A stretch of 64,000 nt of DNA from JACJWR01 sp963842975 (GCA_963842975.1 CAWJIH010000001.1:1-64000), one strand, 5' to 3'. Shown: positions 52,738-61,392, counted from the first letter of the stretch. Translations and numbers: made by a program. Notes: generated by a model not told the origin, from the letters alone.

Positions 52738-54333
52738 CGACTCCCGACGCCGGCGGGTATGCCGTCCACGCCTCTGCGCCGCCACCGCCACCGGGATCCT
52801 CGGGGCTCGGTCACTCGTCCATGCGACTACCGATCCGGGTCACCCTAGCCATCCTCGGCGGTGTGCTGTGCGCCTTGGCGTTTCCAGAGCCTGGGATCGT
52901 GTGGGCCGCACCCCTGGGCGTAGCGCTGATGACCGCGGCCTGGTGGCGGGCATCCTGGCGCCAAGCCCTGCTGAGCGGCTACCTCTCCGGGCTGGCGTTC
53001 AACCTGATCCTCTTGTCCTGGATACGGGTACTGGGGCTGGACGCCTGGCTGGCGCTGTCCGTGGGTTGGAGCGTGTGGTGGATACTGCTGGGCTTGGGCA
53101 CCGCCGCGGCAACCTGGCTGCGTGGCTGGTGGCCGCTGGCGGTGGCCGGTGTCTGGGTGCTAGTGGAGGGGTTGCGGGGCAGGTTGCCGTGGGGAGGATT
53201 CCCGTGGGGTCGGCTGGCCTTCGCAAATAGCGACACCACATTGACTCCGTGGTCGTCATTGCTGGGCAGCGCGGCAGTCACCGCGCTGGTCGCGGGTATC
53301 GGCGCGCTGCTGCTGATGATTGCCCGTGAGCTCTACGCGAGGAAACTCGGACATGCGGTTGTGGCTGTGATTGTGGTCGCGGTTTTGGGGACCTCCGGCC
53401 TGCTGATCCCGCTGCCGACCGCCGGTGAAGGCACCCCGGCAAATGTCACCATGGCGGTAGTGCAGGGCAGCGTTCCGCGCACCGGACTGGATGTGAACTC
53501 GCAACGGCGAGCGGTGCTCGACAATCACGTCGCAGTCACCCTGGAGCTAGCCGAGCAAGTCCAACGAGGTGAAGTACCCGCCCCGCAGGCAGTGATCTGG
53601 CCGGAGAATTCCTCCGACGTGGACCCCTTCCTCGACCCGGCGGCCCGGGCCGAAATCGACATCGCGGCCAAGGCGATCGGCGTGCCCATCCTGGTGGGGG
53701 CGGTGGTGGAGGCCAGCTCCGGAGACGCTGCACAACATCGGCATCGTGTGGGATCCGCAACTGGGGCCAACGGACACGTACATCAAGCAGCATCCCGTTC
53801 CGTTCGGCGAATATTTGCCGGGACGCAGCCTGCTGACCCGGGTGATCACCCGGTTCGAGCGGATCCCGCGGGATTTCGTCGGCGGCGACTCCTCCGGGGT
53901 ACTGCAGTTGGGCCCGGCACGCATCGGGGACATCATCTGCTTTGAGGTGGCCTACGATTCGCTGGTGCGCGACACCGTGCTTGACGGTGCCCGCGCGCTG
54001 GTGGTGCAGACGAACAACGCCACCTACGCGGGCACCTCCCAGCCGGCACAGCAGGTGGCGATGTCACGGCTGCGAGCCGTCGAACACGGACGGACCGTGT
54101 TGATCGCCGCGACCAGCGGTGTCACCGCAATCATCGCGCCAGACGGCTCAGTGATCGACGAACTGCCCGAGCAGCAGCCGGGATCGATCGTGGATTCGGT
54201 GGCGATGCGGGACACGATCACCGTGTCGGACAGTCTGCGCTGGGGACCGGAGCTGGTGCTCGCCAGCATTGGCCTTCTCGGGTGGGTTGTCGGTGCCTTG
54301 GCCCGTCGGCGGGCGTTAGGGTCATCGGTGTGA
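52734..54333 (+). pseudogene. lnt: Apolipoprotein N-acyltransferase, single-base frameshift
   Basis: Frame 1 (52734 to ~53720) carries the membrane helices and the start of the nitrilase domain (QAVIWPENSSDVDPF, catalytic Glu). Frame 2 (~53722 to 54333) carries the rest, reading ETLHNIGIVWD, TYIKQHPVPFGEYLPG (catalytic Lys) and IGDIICFEVAYDS (catalytic Cys). The switch fits one extra G in the GG at 53721-53722. All three catalytic residues survive across the two frames, so a sequencing error or very recent mutation is likely. Lnt adds the third acyl chain to lipoproteins. Its stop overlaps ppm1, whose fused homologue in M. tuberculosis carries both domains. Confidence 0.88.
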
Positions 54334-55112
54334 ATGACTTCTCCGATCTCGGGCGGATTCTCGTCATCATCCCCACCTACAACGAACGGGACAACGTCAC
54401 CAGGATCGTCAGCCGACTTCGGGTGGCGGTACCGGAGGCCCACGTGTTGGTGGCCGATGACAACTCCCCGGATGGCACTGGCGTGCTTGCAGACGACATG
54501 GCGGCATCCGACGACCACGTCCATGTGATGCACCGGCTCGGCAAAGAGGGTTTGGGGGCGGCCTACTTGGCCGGATTCTCTTGGGCTTTGGAGCACGGCT
54601 TCGACGTGGTGGTCGAGATGGACGCCGATGGCAGCCATCAGCCAGAGCAGTTGCCGCTCCTACTCGACGCGCTTCGCAGCGCCGACCTGGTGCTGGGCTC
54701 CCGATGGGTGCCCGGTGGATCGGTGGTCAACTGGCCGAAGTCTCGCGAAGTGCTCTCCCGCGGCGGCAACTGGTACACCCGCACCGCATTGAGAATGCCG
54801 CTGCGCGATGCGACCGGCGGCTATCGAGCGTTTCGGGCGGAGACGCTGCGCAAGTTGGACCTGCACGGTGTGGGAAGCGCCGGCTACATCTTCCAAGTCG
54901 ACTTGGCCTACCGGGCCCTCGACCGTGGCCTGGTGGTGACCGAGGTTCCGATCGAGTTCGTCGAACGCGAAGTCGGCGACTCAAAGATGAATCAGAAAAT
55001 CGTCTCCGAGGCGCTTTGGCGAGTCACCGTGTGGGGGTTTCGAGACCGTGCGCGTCGATTGAGCAAGTGGCGCAACTCGCGCCGTCGGCACACCACCGGG
55101 GAAGGCTGGTAA
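54330..55112 (+). CDS. ppm1: Polyprenol monophosphomannose synthase
   Basis: The ~260-aa GT2 glycosyltransferase has ILVIIPTYNERDNVTRIV, VLVADDNSPDGTGVLAD, VVEMDADGSHQPEQLP (DxD), GSRWVPGGSVVNWPKSRE and DATGGYRAFR. It moves mannose from GDP-mannose to polyprenyl phosphate, the donor for lipoglycan mannosylation and protein O-mannosylation. It corresponds to the catalytic D2 domain of mycobacterial Ppm1 and overlaps lnt (the D1 equivalent) by GTGA. The start is GTG 54330. Confidence 0.95.
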   Translation: MNDFSDLGRILVIIPTYNERDNVTRIVSRLRVAVPEAHVLVADDNSPDGTGVLADDMAASDDHVHVMHRLGKEGLGAAYLAGFSWALEHGFDVVVEMDADGSHQPEQLPLLLDALRSADLVLGSRWVPGGSVVNWPKSREVLSRGGNWYTRTALRMPLRDATGGYRAFRAETLRKLDLHGVGSAGYIFQVDLAYRALDRGLVVTEVPIEFVEREVGDSKMNQKIVSEALWRVTVWGFRDRARRLSKWRNSRRRHTTGEGW

Positions 55113-55118
55113 TCGGCG

Positions 55119-55760
55119 ATGCGGGCCCTGCTGATCCTGATTGGAATCCTTGCCTGGCCGATCGCGGAGATCTGGCTGGTGGTGTGGCTGGTCGAACAGT
55201 TCGGGTGGGGTCCGGTGCTGGTGGCGGGTGCGGTGTTCCTCGGCCTCGGGCTCGCAATGGTGGGCCGGGCCTCGCGGTCGTGGGCGCACGCGATCGCACG
55301 GGCACAGACAGATCCTGGTTTCCTGAACACTGGCTTTGGTTCCGCGCTGGGCAGTTCCGCGTTGCTCCTGATCGGTGGCTTTCTGCTGATCATCCCCGGC
55401 TTCATCACCGGTGTGGTGGGGTTGGTGTTCGTGTTCCCGCCCACCCGCGCGCTGGTGCGGCGAGTGCTTGGCGGTCGGGTCGATGCGGCGGCCAGCGCCC
55501 GCGGACACCAACGAATAACCGTGATCGAGGGGGAGACCGTTACTCGCTCCGAGACCTGGAGTGCGACCGACGTCCCGCAACAGCCCCCACCTGCCGGGCG
55601 CAGCGGTTCGACTGAGCCGCCACCTGCCGGGCGCAGCGGACCGTCTGAGCCCCCACCCGCCCGGCGCAGCGGACCCGAGGTGATCTCAGGTGAGATTGTG
55701 GGCCCAGACGAAGGACCGGGCCGCCCCCACCAAGGGGACGACCCGGGCCGTGCTGGTTAG
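55119..55760 (+). CDS. fxsA: FxsA family membrane protein
   Basis: The 213-aa protein has four hydrophobic segments of the FxsA family (LLILIGILAWPIAEIWLVVW, VLVAGAVFLGLGLAMVG, ALLLIGGFLLIIPGFITG, VGLVFVFPPTRALVR). A hydrophilic tail has three 11-residue repeats of the type PPPAGRSG(S/P)(T/S)E, encoded by 33-nt DNA repeats at 55587, 55620 and 55653. E. coli FxsA affects phage exclusion by F; its role here is unknown. It is convergent with rbpA (9 nt apart). Confidence 0.88.
   Translation: MRALLILIGILAWPIAEIWLVVWLVEQFGWGPVLVAGAVFLGLGLAMVGRASRSWAHAIARAQTDPGFLNTGFGSALGSSALLLIGGFLLIIPGFITGVVGLVFVFPPTRALVRRVLGGRVDAAASARGHQRITVIEGETVTRSETWSATDVPQQPPPAGRSGSTEPPPAGRSGPSEPPPARRSGPEVISGEIVGPDEGPGRPHQGDDPGRAG
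55587..55686 (+). repeat. 33-nt in-frame tandem repeats in fxsA
   Basis: Three 33-nt units starting at 55587, 55620 and 55653 share CCACCTGCCGGGCGCAGCGG or close variants and encode the Pro-rich tail of FxsA. Confidence 0.85.
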
Positions 55761-55769
55761 TTGCTGGAA

Positions 55770-56129
55770 TCAGGCGGTTTTGCGCTGGTCGGCGAAGGTC
55801 GCCGGTCGCCCGCGCATCACTTGCAGTCGCTCCTCGAGCAGAATCTCTAGTTCCTCGATGCTGCGGCGCTCAAGCAGCATGTCCCAGTGGGTACGGGCGG
55901 GTTTGCCCGCCTTCACCTCTGGACGTACGCCGTCACGCTGGAGGGCCTTGGCCCCGCAGTGGCATTCCCACTCAGCCGGGATGTCCGCCTCGGCAGACAT
56001 CGGTACGGTAAGGACGTGGCCGATGGGGCAGTCATACACAACAGTTTGCCGCGGGGCGAGGATAACGTGATCGTCGGTTTCGAAACTCGACGCGCCAAGC
56101 CGGGTCCCGCGCAGGGCTCCTTCTGCCAT
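55770..56129 (-). CDS. rbpA: RNA polymerase-binding protein RbpA
   Basis: The 119-aa protein starts MAEGALRGTRLGASSFETDD. The zinc-ribbon-like core is YDCPIGHVLTVPM, then EWECHCGA, followed by the basic linker (GKPARTHWDMLLERRSIEEL) and the sigma-interaction domain (LEILLEERLQVMRG). RbpA binds RNA polymerase and group 1/2 sigma factors, stabilises the open complex and is specific to actinobacteria. ATG 56129 follows AAAGGAAG. A possible stress-sigma promoter lies ~80 nt upstream. Confidence 0.97.
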   Translation of the reverse strand: MAEGALRGTRLGASSFETDDHVILAPRQTVVYDCPIGHVLTVPMSAEADIPAEWECHCGAKALQRDGVRPEVKAGKPARTHWDMLLERRSIEELEILLEERLQVMRGRPATFADQRKTA

Positions 56130-56206
56130 GGTCTTCCTTTCTGATCGCGCTGCAACTCCGGGATCCGCCGGAGAGCGGCACGGTTACGAGCGGGTGTGAT
56201 GGGCTG

Positions 56207-56234
56207 AACAACAGCCCACGGTGTGGTTGTTCCC
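56207..56234 (-). promoter_or_regulatory. Possible SigR/SigH-type promoter of rbpA
   Basis: On the minus strand GGGAAC (56229-56234) and GTTGTT (56207-56212) are separated by 16 nt. This resembles the GGAAY - GTT pattern of thiol-stress sigma factors in actinobacteria. rbpA is a SigR target in Streptomyces. Sequence match only; no wider comparison could be run. Apart from this nothing is seen in 56130-56395. Confidence 0.35.
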
Positions 56235-56395
56235 AAGCCGGTGGAGGTTCATACATTTGAGTTGTGAGTCACAGTGGAATCGTCGAATCACGATGTGTCC
56301 TTGACTAACCTCTCACCCATTCGACGGAACCGATGTCCACGAAGTTGCCCATGAACTGTAAGAGCGCGGTAAGAACTCCCGGGGCGTCGAGTCGA

Positions 56396-57166
56396 CTAGG
56401 TCATCGAGCGGAGCACGTCGAGAGCCACGCTTGGCCGATCCGTGATGATGCCGTCAACGCCGATCTTCAGCAGTGAGGCCATCTGGGCGGGGTCGTTGAT
56501 CGTCCAGGCGTGCACCTGCATCCCCAGGGAGTGCACGCCAGCCACCGAACGTCGCGTGAGCAGCGGCAGGCCGCGGGCGGTCGGGGGGACCTGCACTGTC
56601 ACTGGTCGATCCAGGCGATCGTGCCATTGTCGGCTGAAGAACCTTCGGCTGCCGGGGATGCGCAGCAGTGACAGCGCCTCTTGCCAGGTGGCGCTGGTGG
56701 CCGCATCCGGCCCAAGGGCCTCGCGAAGCCGGTGCAGACGGGGCCGCGAGAAGGACGCCACACACACCCGGTCAAGGGCATGCGCGCGGAGCAGCACATC
56801 GACTGCCGGGTCGACTGATCGGTCGTCTTTGATATCGAGGTTCCACTTGATCCCCGGCCAGGTGGTCAGCGCTTCGTCGAGCCGCATGATCCGGCCGCCG
56901 TCGGGCAGTTCGATCCGGGAGATCTCCGACCAGGGAATGTCATGGACCCGAGCGGCGTAATGGGCCGCCCGGGTGAGGTCTTCGTCGTGATGCAACACCG
57001 CGACGCCGTCGGAGGTGGTGCGGACGTCCGACTCCAGGTAGCGCACTCCGAGGCCCACGCTGGTGGCGAAGGCGAGGTCGGAATTCTCCGACGCGTCCTC
57101 CGGTCCACCCCGATGTGCAACCACAATCGGGGGAGTCGGAGTCAGGAACGGGTGCACAGAGCGCAT
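56396..57166 (-). CDS. Glycerophosphodiester phosphodiesterase
   Basis: The ~256-aa GDPD-type TIM barrel has VVAHRGGPEDASENSDLAF with catalytic His and metal Glu, LESDVRTTSDGVAVLHHDEDL with Asp and second His, WNLDIKDD with another acidic ligand, and VHAWTINDPAQM near the end. It hydrolyses glycerophosphodiesters to glycerol-3-phosphate and an alcohol. There is no clear signal peptide, so it is probably cytoplasmic. The start is ATG 57166. It is divergent from the patatin pair, 75 nt apart. Confidence 0.92.
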   Translation of the reverse strand: MRSVHPFLTPTPPIVVAHRGGPEDASENSDLAFATSVGLGVRYLESDVRTTSDGVAVLHHDEDLTRAAHYAARVHDIPWSEISRIELPDGGRIMRLDEALTTWPGIKWNLDIKDDRSVDPAVDVLLRAHALDRVCVASFSRPRLHRLREALGPDAATSATWQEALSLLRIPGSRRFFSRQWHDRLDRPVTVQVPPTARGLPLLTRRSVAGVHSLGMQVHAWTINDPAQMASLLKIGVDGIITDRPSVALDVLRSMT

Positions 57167-57241
57167 AGTACGTGCAGGTGTTCGCAAAGTTACAGGTAAT
57201 CCAACTACCCGACGTTGAGTCGGGCGCGGCATCATGGCCGT

Positions 57242-58381
57242 ATGGCCTTACGCCGCCGCACGAGCGAAGTACCTCCGCTGCAAGTTCCCGGGGCCAGGCC
57301 GGCGGATGTCGTGCGGCGCAACGGGGGAGTACTGCAGCTCGCCCAACTCCTGACACCGCCAGTGTGTTGGGTATTCGCGGGTGGAGGTGCGCATGGCGCG
57401 GTGCAGTTGGGGTCACTGCAGGCTGTGCAGGAAACTGATCTCGCCCCGGACCAGTTGCTGGGGTCCAGCGCCGGGGCATTGACTGGGGCGTTGCTGGCTG
57501 AAGACCCGGTAGCAGCGGTCAATCGGCTGTTCTACCTGTGGTCGGATCTCGACCTCACCGACATTGTTGACGGTGGATGGGTGGGCATGGTGTCGCCGAT
57601 GACCTTCACCGGGTCCTCACTCGCCGACAACGTAGGGGAGCGCGCCTCTCTGGAAGCGGTCTACGACGCCCGGGATTTTGCCGAACTGGTGTTGCCGTTC
57701 GGTGCGGTAGCCACCGACATGATCAGTGGCCAGCCGGTGGTGTTCACCGAAGGCGAGTTGTTGCCGGCGCTGTTGGCCTCTTCCGCGATTCCCGGGGTGC
57801 TGCCGCCGGTTGAGATCAACGGCCGTTCGTACATCGACGCGTTGGCGAGCGCCAACCTTGCCGCATCGGTGGCGATGCGACGAGGCGCCGAATCGATCAT
57901 TGCTTTCGATACTGGGTCGACGCCGGCGAAGAGCGCTGGGGTGTCGCTGCAGCAGTTGGTCCCGGCGGTGAACTCGCTGCTGGCCAGGCAGCAGCGTTTG
58001 TCGTCACTCACTCAGGCTGCCGGCAGTGTTCCGGTGCTGTATCTGCCGACCCCGGCGGACCTTCCCGGTCAGTTGAGTTTCAAGGAGAGCATCAACACGT
58101 CGCGGGTCGCCTACGTGTTGGCCCGTGAGTTTCTGCTCGACCTCGCTGCGGAATATGAGTCCAGGGATGAGCCGCTGCCCGCGGGCTTGTATGCGAGAAG
58201 CGATGCCTTCGATATTCACACTGAGGCGCTGGCTCGGGTGCTCCGCGTTGTCCCTACCCATCACCGCCAGCGGCACGCCCACCGGCACGCCCACGGGCAC
58301 GCCCACGGGGAAGCTGAACTGGTTGACCAGGAGTGGCAACCATTGCCCAGCCACCTGAGTGGAAGAACGGTCGGATCATGA
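57242..58381 (+). CDS. Patatin-like phospholipase with His-rich tail
   Basis: The ~379-aa patatin-domain protein has the oxyanion loop VFAGGGAHGAVQLG, the nucleophile elbow GSSAG in QLLGSSAGALTGALL, and the catalytic Asp in YIDALAS, where the usual DGG/DGA is DAL. The tail is rich in His (HHRQRHAHRHAHGHAHGEAE), encoded by a 12-nt repeat, and may bind metal. It resembles Rv2037c-type proteins. ATG 57242. Its stop overlaps the next patatin gene by ATGA, so the two make an operon. The lipid substrate is unknown. Confidence 0.88.
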   Translation: MALRRRTSEVPPLQVPGARPADVVRRNGGVLQLAQLLTPPVCWVFAGGGAHGAVQLGSLQAVQETDLAPDQLLGSSAGALTGALLAEDPVAAVNRLFYLWSDLDLTDIVDGGWVGMVSPMTFTGSSLADNVGERASLEAVYDARDFAELVLPFGAVATDMISGQPVVFTEGELLPALLASSAIPGVLPPVEINGRSYIDALASANLAASVAMRRGAESIIAFDTGSTPAKSAGVSLQQLVPAVNSLLARQQRLSSLTQAAGSVPVLYLPTPADLPGQLSFKESINTSRVAYVLAREFLLDLAAEYESRDEPLPAGLYARSDAFDIHTEALARVLRVVPTHHRQRHAHRHAHGHAHGEAELVDQEWQPLPSHLSGRTVGS

Positions 58382-59277
58382 ACACAGGTGCGCTGCCAAC
58401 GATGCCCCGGCCGACGGCGTTGGTGTGCGGATCCGGCGGATTGAATGCGTCCGCCCAAGCCGGGATGCTCGAGGCTTTGCACGGTTGGGAGCCCGACCTG
58501 GTGGTCGGTAGTTCCGGGGGTGCCCTCGCCACCGCCTGCTGGGATGGATCCGCAGCTGCGGCGGCCAGGACGGCCGAGGTGTGGGCGGAGTTGGCCAACA
58601 GTGGTTTCCCCTACGTCAGTTTCGGCCGCCTGGTATCTGCGGTGTCTGGTCGGGAGACGTCCAAACAGACGCGCAAAGTCGAGGAACTGCTTGATCGGAT
58701 GTTTGGCGATGCGCAGTTGGCCGAAGATGGCAGCCGAGCCATCGTTGCGACCAACCTCGGAACTGGACTGCCGAACGTGATCCGCTCGGGTCCGGTGGTT
58801 CCGGCCGTGCAGGCGTCGACGGCGTTTCCGGTGGTGGTGAATCCGGTGGAACTGGACGGGACGATCCTGATCGACGGTAGCTTTAGCGCCTCGCTGCCTG
58901 TCGAACAGGCGTACGATATGGGGGCTGCGTCGATCGTTGCGCTGGACACCGGACGAGCACCCTTGAAGGCGTCGCAGGAGAAAAAGATCCGCTGGTACGA
59001 GGTAGTCATTGTGTCGGCGAATCACCAGGTCGCGGCGAACGCCGCCCACGACGTTGCCGCTGTTGCTGCGCACATTCCGATCCTGATGCTGTCGGTGCCG
59101 GATCCGTTCCGCATCAAGTTGACCGAACTCGGCGAGCGCATTGAACTGGGTGGCTATGAGGCTCGTCGGCAGGTGAAGGAAATCGCCTCGCGTTGGCCGT
59201 CGATCACCGAGCCCGGCGTGTACGCGGTGGCCGACGAAGTCGTCTCGGATCAACGGTTGACTGGGGTGTTGCGCTGA
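58378..59277 (+). CDS. Patatin-like phospholipase, second copy
   Basis: The ~299-aa protein has LVCGSGGLNASAQAGML in place of the GGGxxG oxyanion loop, the elbow VVGSSGGALATACW (GxSxG) and the catalytic Asp of ILIDGSFSASLP. It is clearly a diverged relative of the upstream patatin. The ATG 58378 overlaps the stop of the first gene. A tandem pair with ATGA coupling suggests the two may work as a heteromer. Confidence 0.86.
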   Translation: MNTGALPTMPRPTALVCGSGGLNASAQAGMLEALHGWEPDLVVGSSGGALATACWDGSAAAAARTAEVWAELANSGFPYVSFGRLVSAVSGRETSKQTRKVEELLDRMFGDAQLAEDGSRAIVATNLGTGLPNVIRSGPVVPAVQASTAFPVVVNPVELDGTILIDGSFSASLPVEQAYDMGAASIVALDTGRAPLKASQEKKIRWYEVVIVSANHQVAANAAHDVAAVAAHIPILMLSVPDPFRIKLTELGERIELGGYEARRQVKEIASRWPSITEPGVYAVADEVVSDQRLTGVLR

Positions 59278-59444
59278 GCGTTGTTGCTGGGCTGGGGCCT
59301 TCGGCGTAACGCCGATAATGCACATTATGACACTTCATGAATTTTCTGCGCCCCTGCTGATGGGAGCCGCTCCCCGCAGCCAGTCCCGGCGCTCCCCTGC
59401 AGCTAGCCCGGAAAGGCTCCCTGCAGCTAGCTCCATTCGCGAGA

Positions 59445-59813
59445 TCAGCTGCCGGCGTTTGGCTGTGTCGACATGGCGTCCTGGATCTCCGCCGCGAGGT
59501 CGTCAGGCATGTCCACGGTCACCACCACTTTGGCGTACGTGTGGCCCGGAGCGAGTTCGATCACGATCGCGGGGTCGTTGTGGTGGACACAGAAGTAGTC
59601 CTGAACTCCGTCGTGGCGCCACGTCCCGATCTTCGTTTTCGGGAGGCCAACGCCAACTCTGAATCCGTGGACGAGCGATGTCGGGTCGTCAGTGGCTGAT
59701 ACCTCAACAATGTCCGAGAAGGCCATTACGAACTCGCCGGTGAGTCCCCCGGCATGTTCCCACCCGCTGGGCTTCACCTGCACGCCACCCGGGACGATGT
59801 TCACGTCGCACAT
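59445..59813 (-). CDS. Conserved hypothetical protein, possible PH-like domain
   Basis: The ~122-aa soluble protein begins MCDVNIVPGGVQVKPSGWEH and alternates short beta strands (EFVMAFSDIVEVSATDD, HGFRVGVGLPKTKIGTWRHD, QDYFCVHHNDPAIVIELAPG), ending with a helix (DDLAAEIQDAM). That order resembles bacterial PH-like domains, but no motif proves it. AGGAGG lies 5 nt before ATG 59813, so the start is firm and the longer frame is rejected. The function is unknown. Confidence 0.75.
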   Translation of the reverse strand: MCDVNIVPGGVQVKPSGWEHAGGLTGEFVMAFSDIVEVSATDDPTSLVHGFRVGVGLPKTKIGTWRHDGVQDYFCVHHNDPAIVIELAPGHTYAKVVVTVDMPDDLAAEIQDAMSTQPNAGS

Positions 59814-59850
59814 ATCTGCCTCCTGGACCTGAGCCGTCTCCGTCGCCTCA

Positions 59851-60342
59851 TTGTTCACCGGCGTCGCCGGGGATGCGCAGCAGGCATCGGCTTTCCCGCG
59901 GACCGCGATCGCAGCAGACATCGGCGAATCGATCAGCTCGCGGGACCCGCAGCACGTCTCGGCGTTCGCCGCAAACAAGGCCGTCGCAGGGGCGTTTCAC
60001 GCCCGCGCGTTCGACTTCGTGGTGTTCCTGCCCGCTGGTGTGGGCAGATGTCTGACCGGAGGAGACTACACGATTCACTCCAGCTGCCAGCCGATCGCGC
60101 AGATCACCCAGAAGTTGCTCACCGAGCGCGATTCCTACGCCGTCGAATTATTCGACTCGTTGGAACCGGGGCACGTGCTGGCCGGAGCCGGTGTTGGCCG
60201 GGATCCAGGAAATCGATCGTGGGGTCGAACGCGACCGACTTCAGCCGCCACTCATCCGAGGTGGTTGCTTCCGCAGCTCATTCCGCCGGGTGGTTACCAG
60301 CGCAACCTATTCCGCCGGGTGGTTACTTCCGCAGCTTCTTGA
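59851..60342 (+). other. Unassigned open frame in a gene-poor stretch
   Basis: Between 59814 and 60322 no gene is recognised. A plus-strand frame from 59851 keeps a strong G/C third-position bias to about 60195 (AFHARAFDFVVFLPAGVGRC, GGDYTIHSSCQPIAQ, LLTERDSYAVELFDSLEPGH) and then loses it. Protein-like sequence continues briefly in another frame (VLAGIQEIDRGVERDRL). It may be the remains of a broken gene of unknown family. No start signal supports it. The last ~85 nt are the 29-nt repeats. Confidence 0.3.
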
Positions 60343-60346
60343 GCGT
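60260..60346. repeat. 29-nt tandem repeat over the thioesterase stop codon
   Basis: Three 29-nt units start at 60260, 60289 and 60318. They share GGTGGTTRC and ATTCCGCCG blocks; the first and third also share CTTCCGCAGCT. The third contains the stop codon and last codons of the thioesterase gene (minus strand), so the gene's 3' end has been copied downstream. Confidence 0.85.
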
Positions 60347-60778
60347 CCAGAGGATCGTCATGGCGCCGGTCTGGGTGCCGGCCTCGTCGCGGATCGCGAC
60401 ATCGACGGTGAATTCGGGTCGTTTGCCCGATTCCAGTTCAGCGAGCACGTCGTCGACCGCGGCATCCATGGTTGCTTCCGCGGTAAGCGGACCCATCGCC
60501 ACCTTGAGGTATTTGATGGTGGCCTGCACCGCCAGTGGCACCAGGGTGTCGAATTTGTCGCCAAACTCGGCCAGCACGATCGCCCCGGAGGCGGTCTCGG
60601 CCAGGGTGAACATCGCGCCGGCGTGAATCCCACCAATGTGGTTGTGATACTCGGGTTGATCCGGCATCCGCAGCAGGGCGTGCTCGGAGTCGAGTTCGAG
60701 GTATTCGATGTTGAGGGTGCCGACCATTGGCACCTGGATCGGCATGTTGTCCATCACGATTTTGTAGTCAATTCCCAT
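60323..60778 (-). CDS. DUF4442/PaaI-like hotdog-fold thioesterase
   Basis: The 151-aa protein has a hotdog fold: HNHIGGIHAGAMFTLAETASG is the central helix region (HAG, then GAMFTLAE), LVPLAVQATIKYLKVAMG forms the strand pair, and FTVDVAIRDEAGTQTGAMTI the last strands. Such proteins hydrolyse acyl-CoA or act on acyl carrier substrates. The specific substrate is unknown. ATG 60778. Its 3' end lies in a 29-nt repeat. Confidence 0.82.
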   Translation of the reverse strand: MGIDYKIVMDNMPIQVPMVGTLNIEYLELDSEHALLRMPDQPEYHNHIGGIHAGAMFTLAETASGAIVLAEFGDKFDTLVPLAVQATIKYLKVAMGPLTAEATMDAAVDDVLAELESGKRPEFTVDVAIRDEAGTQTGAMTILWTLKKLRK

Positions 60779-60819
60779 GACGTCAGGCTAGCCGTGGTGG
60801 TCTGCGCTAGCGTCAGCGC

Positions 60820-61392
60820 GTGGGTGGCTTCGCGGTCTTCGACATCGACGGCGTGCTAGCCGACGTGCGTCACCGGCTCCATCACATCGATCGTCGGCCG
60901 AAGCGCTGGGACACCTTCTTCAAACTAGCCGTGCTTGACGACGTGCTAGAGGAAGGCCGCGCGCTCGTGGCGCAGTCTGTACGGGCCGGCCTCGTGGTGG
61001 TGTATTCAACCGGCCGGCCAGAGTCGTACCGGCGCGACACCCAGGAGTGGCTTTCCCGGCACGGTCTCCCCCACGGATCGTTGTTCATGCGTCGTGACCA
61101 TGATCGGCGGCCGGCACGTGTGACGAAGGTTGATGTTGCTCGCCGCCTGCACGAGGAGCAGACCGTGGAGTACCTGGTGGACGACGACCCGCGCGTCGTC
61201 GACGCTCTTCGCACCGCGGGCTTCGAGGTCATCCACGCCACCTGGATGGACACCGCCCCTCCCCTGCGCGAGGACTCCGCCTCGGCCAGCTCCGAGGATC
61301 CCACCTCAGCCAGCTCCGAGGACCCCGCCACGGCCAGCTCCGAGGACCCCGCCACGGCGCTGCATCAGGCGCAGGAGGAAGGGCGCGTGTAG
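60820..61392 (+). CDS. HAD family phosphatase with Ser/Glu-rich repeat tail
   Basis: The 190-aa protein has motif I FAVFDIDGVLADVRHRL, motif II VVYSTGRPESYRRDT, a basic FMRRDHDRRPARVTKVDVA and motif IV YLVDDDPRVVDAL. This order resembles the 3'-phosphatase domain of polynucleotide kinases and related HAD proteins. The C-terminal ~40 residues are repeats of ASSEDP(A/T) type, encoded by 24-nt DNA repeats. The start is GTG 60820. The end (GAAGGGCGCGTGTAG) is copied again at 61829. Activity on nucleic acid or nucleotide ends is a guess. Confidence 0.75.
   Translation: MGGFAVFDIDGVLADVRHRLHHIDRRPKRWDTFFKLAVLDDVLEEGRALVAQSVRAGLVVVYSTGRPESYRRDTQEWLSRHGLPHGSLFMRRDHDRRPARVTKVDVARRLHEEQTVEYLVDDDPRVVDALRTAGFEVIHATWMDTAPPLREDSASASSEDPTSASSEDPATASSEDPATALHQAQEEGRV
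61287..61358 (+). repeat. 24-nt in-frame tandem repeats
   Basis: CAGCTCCGAGG recurs at 61287, 61311 and 61335, giving three 24-nt units that encode the octapeptide repeat (S)ASSEDP(T/A) in the HAD protein tail. Confidence 0.9.
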
